Source of the DNA: Bacteroidia bacterium
GTDB taxonomy: Bacteria > Bacteroidota > Bacteroidia > NS11-12g > UBA955
DNA: 13,776 nucleotides
Assembly: GCA_020848595.1 (NCBI GenBank)
Contig: JADLHV010000071.1
Coordinates: forward strand, 1-13,776
Direction of reading: 5' to 3'
The notes below the pieces were generated by a model that was not told where the DNA came from, made no database searches, and saw only the letters and a list, made by a program, of their open reading frames with translations. Positions 13,430 through 13,776 of the stretch are shown one piece after another (position 1 is the stretch's first letter; each line of letters opens with the position of its first letter). The translations under genes and the position numbers were made by a program.

Positions 13430-13776
13430 ATGAAAAAATCTCTCTTAATAGTATTAGCTATAGTTTTAACATTAAATACCCTCGTAGGTCAAAAAGTTAC
13501 TAAAGTAGTTAACATCAATTTTGTAAGTAATCTAGGTGCAAGACCCAGTTGGTTACTTGTTTTTGGCAATTTCCTTTATATGAACGCTAATGATGGCGAT
13601 ATAGGAAGTGAATTATGGCGCACAAATGGCAATTTAAATAATTCTTTATTAATCAAAGACATTAATCCGGGCATAAACAGTTCTGGCCCCGGACGCCCCT
13701 ATGTGCATAATGGCAAAATGTATTTTTCCGCATATGATGGTGGAACTACCGGTGTTGAATTATGGGTTTCGGATGG
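13430..13776 (+). CDS. Exported ELWxxDGT repeat protein, N-terminal 115 residues (3' end outside window)
   Basis: The frame opens at ATG 13430 and is still open at the window edge. It begins with a signal peptide, MKKSLLIVLAIVLTLNTLVG, probably cut before QKVTK. The mature part shows the first ELWxxDGT-type repeats. GSELWRTNG at about 65-73 is followed by LIKDINPG at about 80-87, and then GKMYFSAYDGG and GVELWVSDG at about 98-115, with the last Gly at the edge. These repeats, with the spacer phrase (L/V)xDI.PG, are typical of secreted Bacteroidota proteins thought to form beta-propeller-like folds, often with a C-terminal secretion-sorting domain, which cannot be checked here. The true function is unknown. 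It is divergent from the M1 peptidase. Confidence 0.85.
   Translation, partial: MKKSLLIVLAIVLTLNTLVGQKVTKVVNINFVSNLGARPSWLLVFGNFLYMNANDGDIGSELWRTNGNLNNSLLIKDINPGINSSGPGRPYVHNGKMYFSAYDGGTTGVELWVSD

Noticed and set aside
1..13776. CRISPR array, integrase or insertion sequence
   Set aside because: No regularly spaced repeats, no transposase or integrase motifs and no target duplications were seen.

Overview
The window reads as chromosomal DNA from a low-GC Bacteroidota. The evidence is the nuoL-nuoM-nuoN order, a mevalonate operon with a GYDIA-type GHMP kinase, TAnnTTTG promoter elements, almost no Shine-Dalgarno sequences, and an ELWxxDGT repeat protein. I cannot place it below phylum level.

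Layout. Positions 2-3144 (+) hold the 3' end of nuoL, then nuoM and nuoN, the antiporter-like proton-pumping membrane subunits of respiratory complex I. Positions 9389-3216 (-) hold a very tight six-gene operon: fni (type 2 IPP isomerase), mvaA (class II HMG-CoA reductase), a GYDIA-family GHMP kinase, mvaD (diphosphomevalonate decarboxylase), mvk (mevalonate kinase) and a UbiA-family prenyltransferase. Together these can take HMG-CoA to IPP and DMAPP and then use a prenyl diphosphate. HMG-CoA synthase and the prenyl-diphosphate synthase are not in the window. Positions 9663-10511 (+) hold an unrecognised exported, probably outer-membrane beta-barrel protein. Positions 12954-10519 (-) hold an exported M1-family zinc metallopeptidase interrupted by one in-frame TAG. 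Positions 12955-13429 form a 475-bp intergenic stretch with a GC-richer structured repeat of a kind scattered in Bacteroidota genomes. From 13430 (+) the start of an exported ELWxxDGT repeat protein runs off the window.

The main points for a second look are four. The single TAG codon lies in an otherwise intact M1 peptidase. The UbiA protein has lost acidic residues in both Asp-rich motifs. The GYDIA kinase is the only candidate in the operon for the phosphomevalonate kinase step, and it uses a TTG start. The operon promoter sits so close to fni that its mRNA would be almost leaderless. I saw no clear new defence or mobile system, CRISPR array, rRNA or tRNA.
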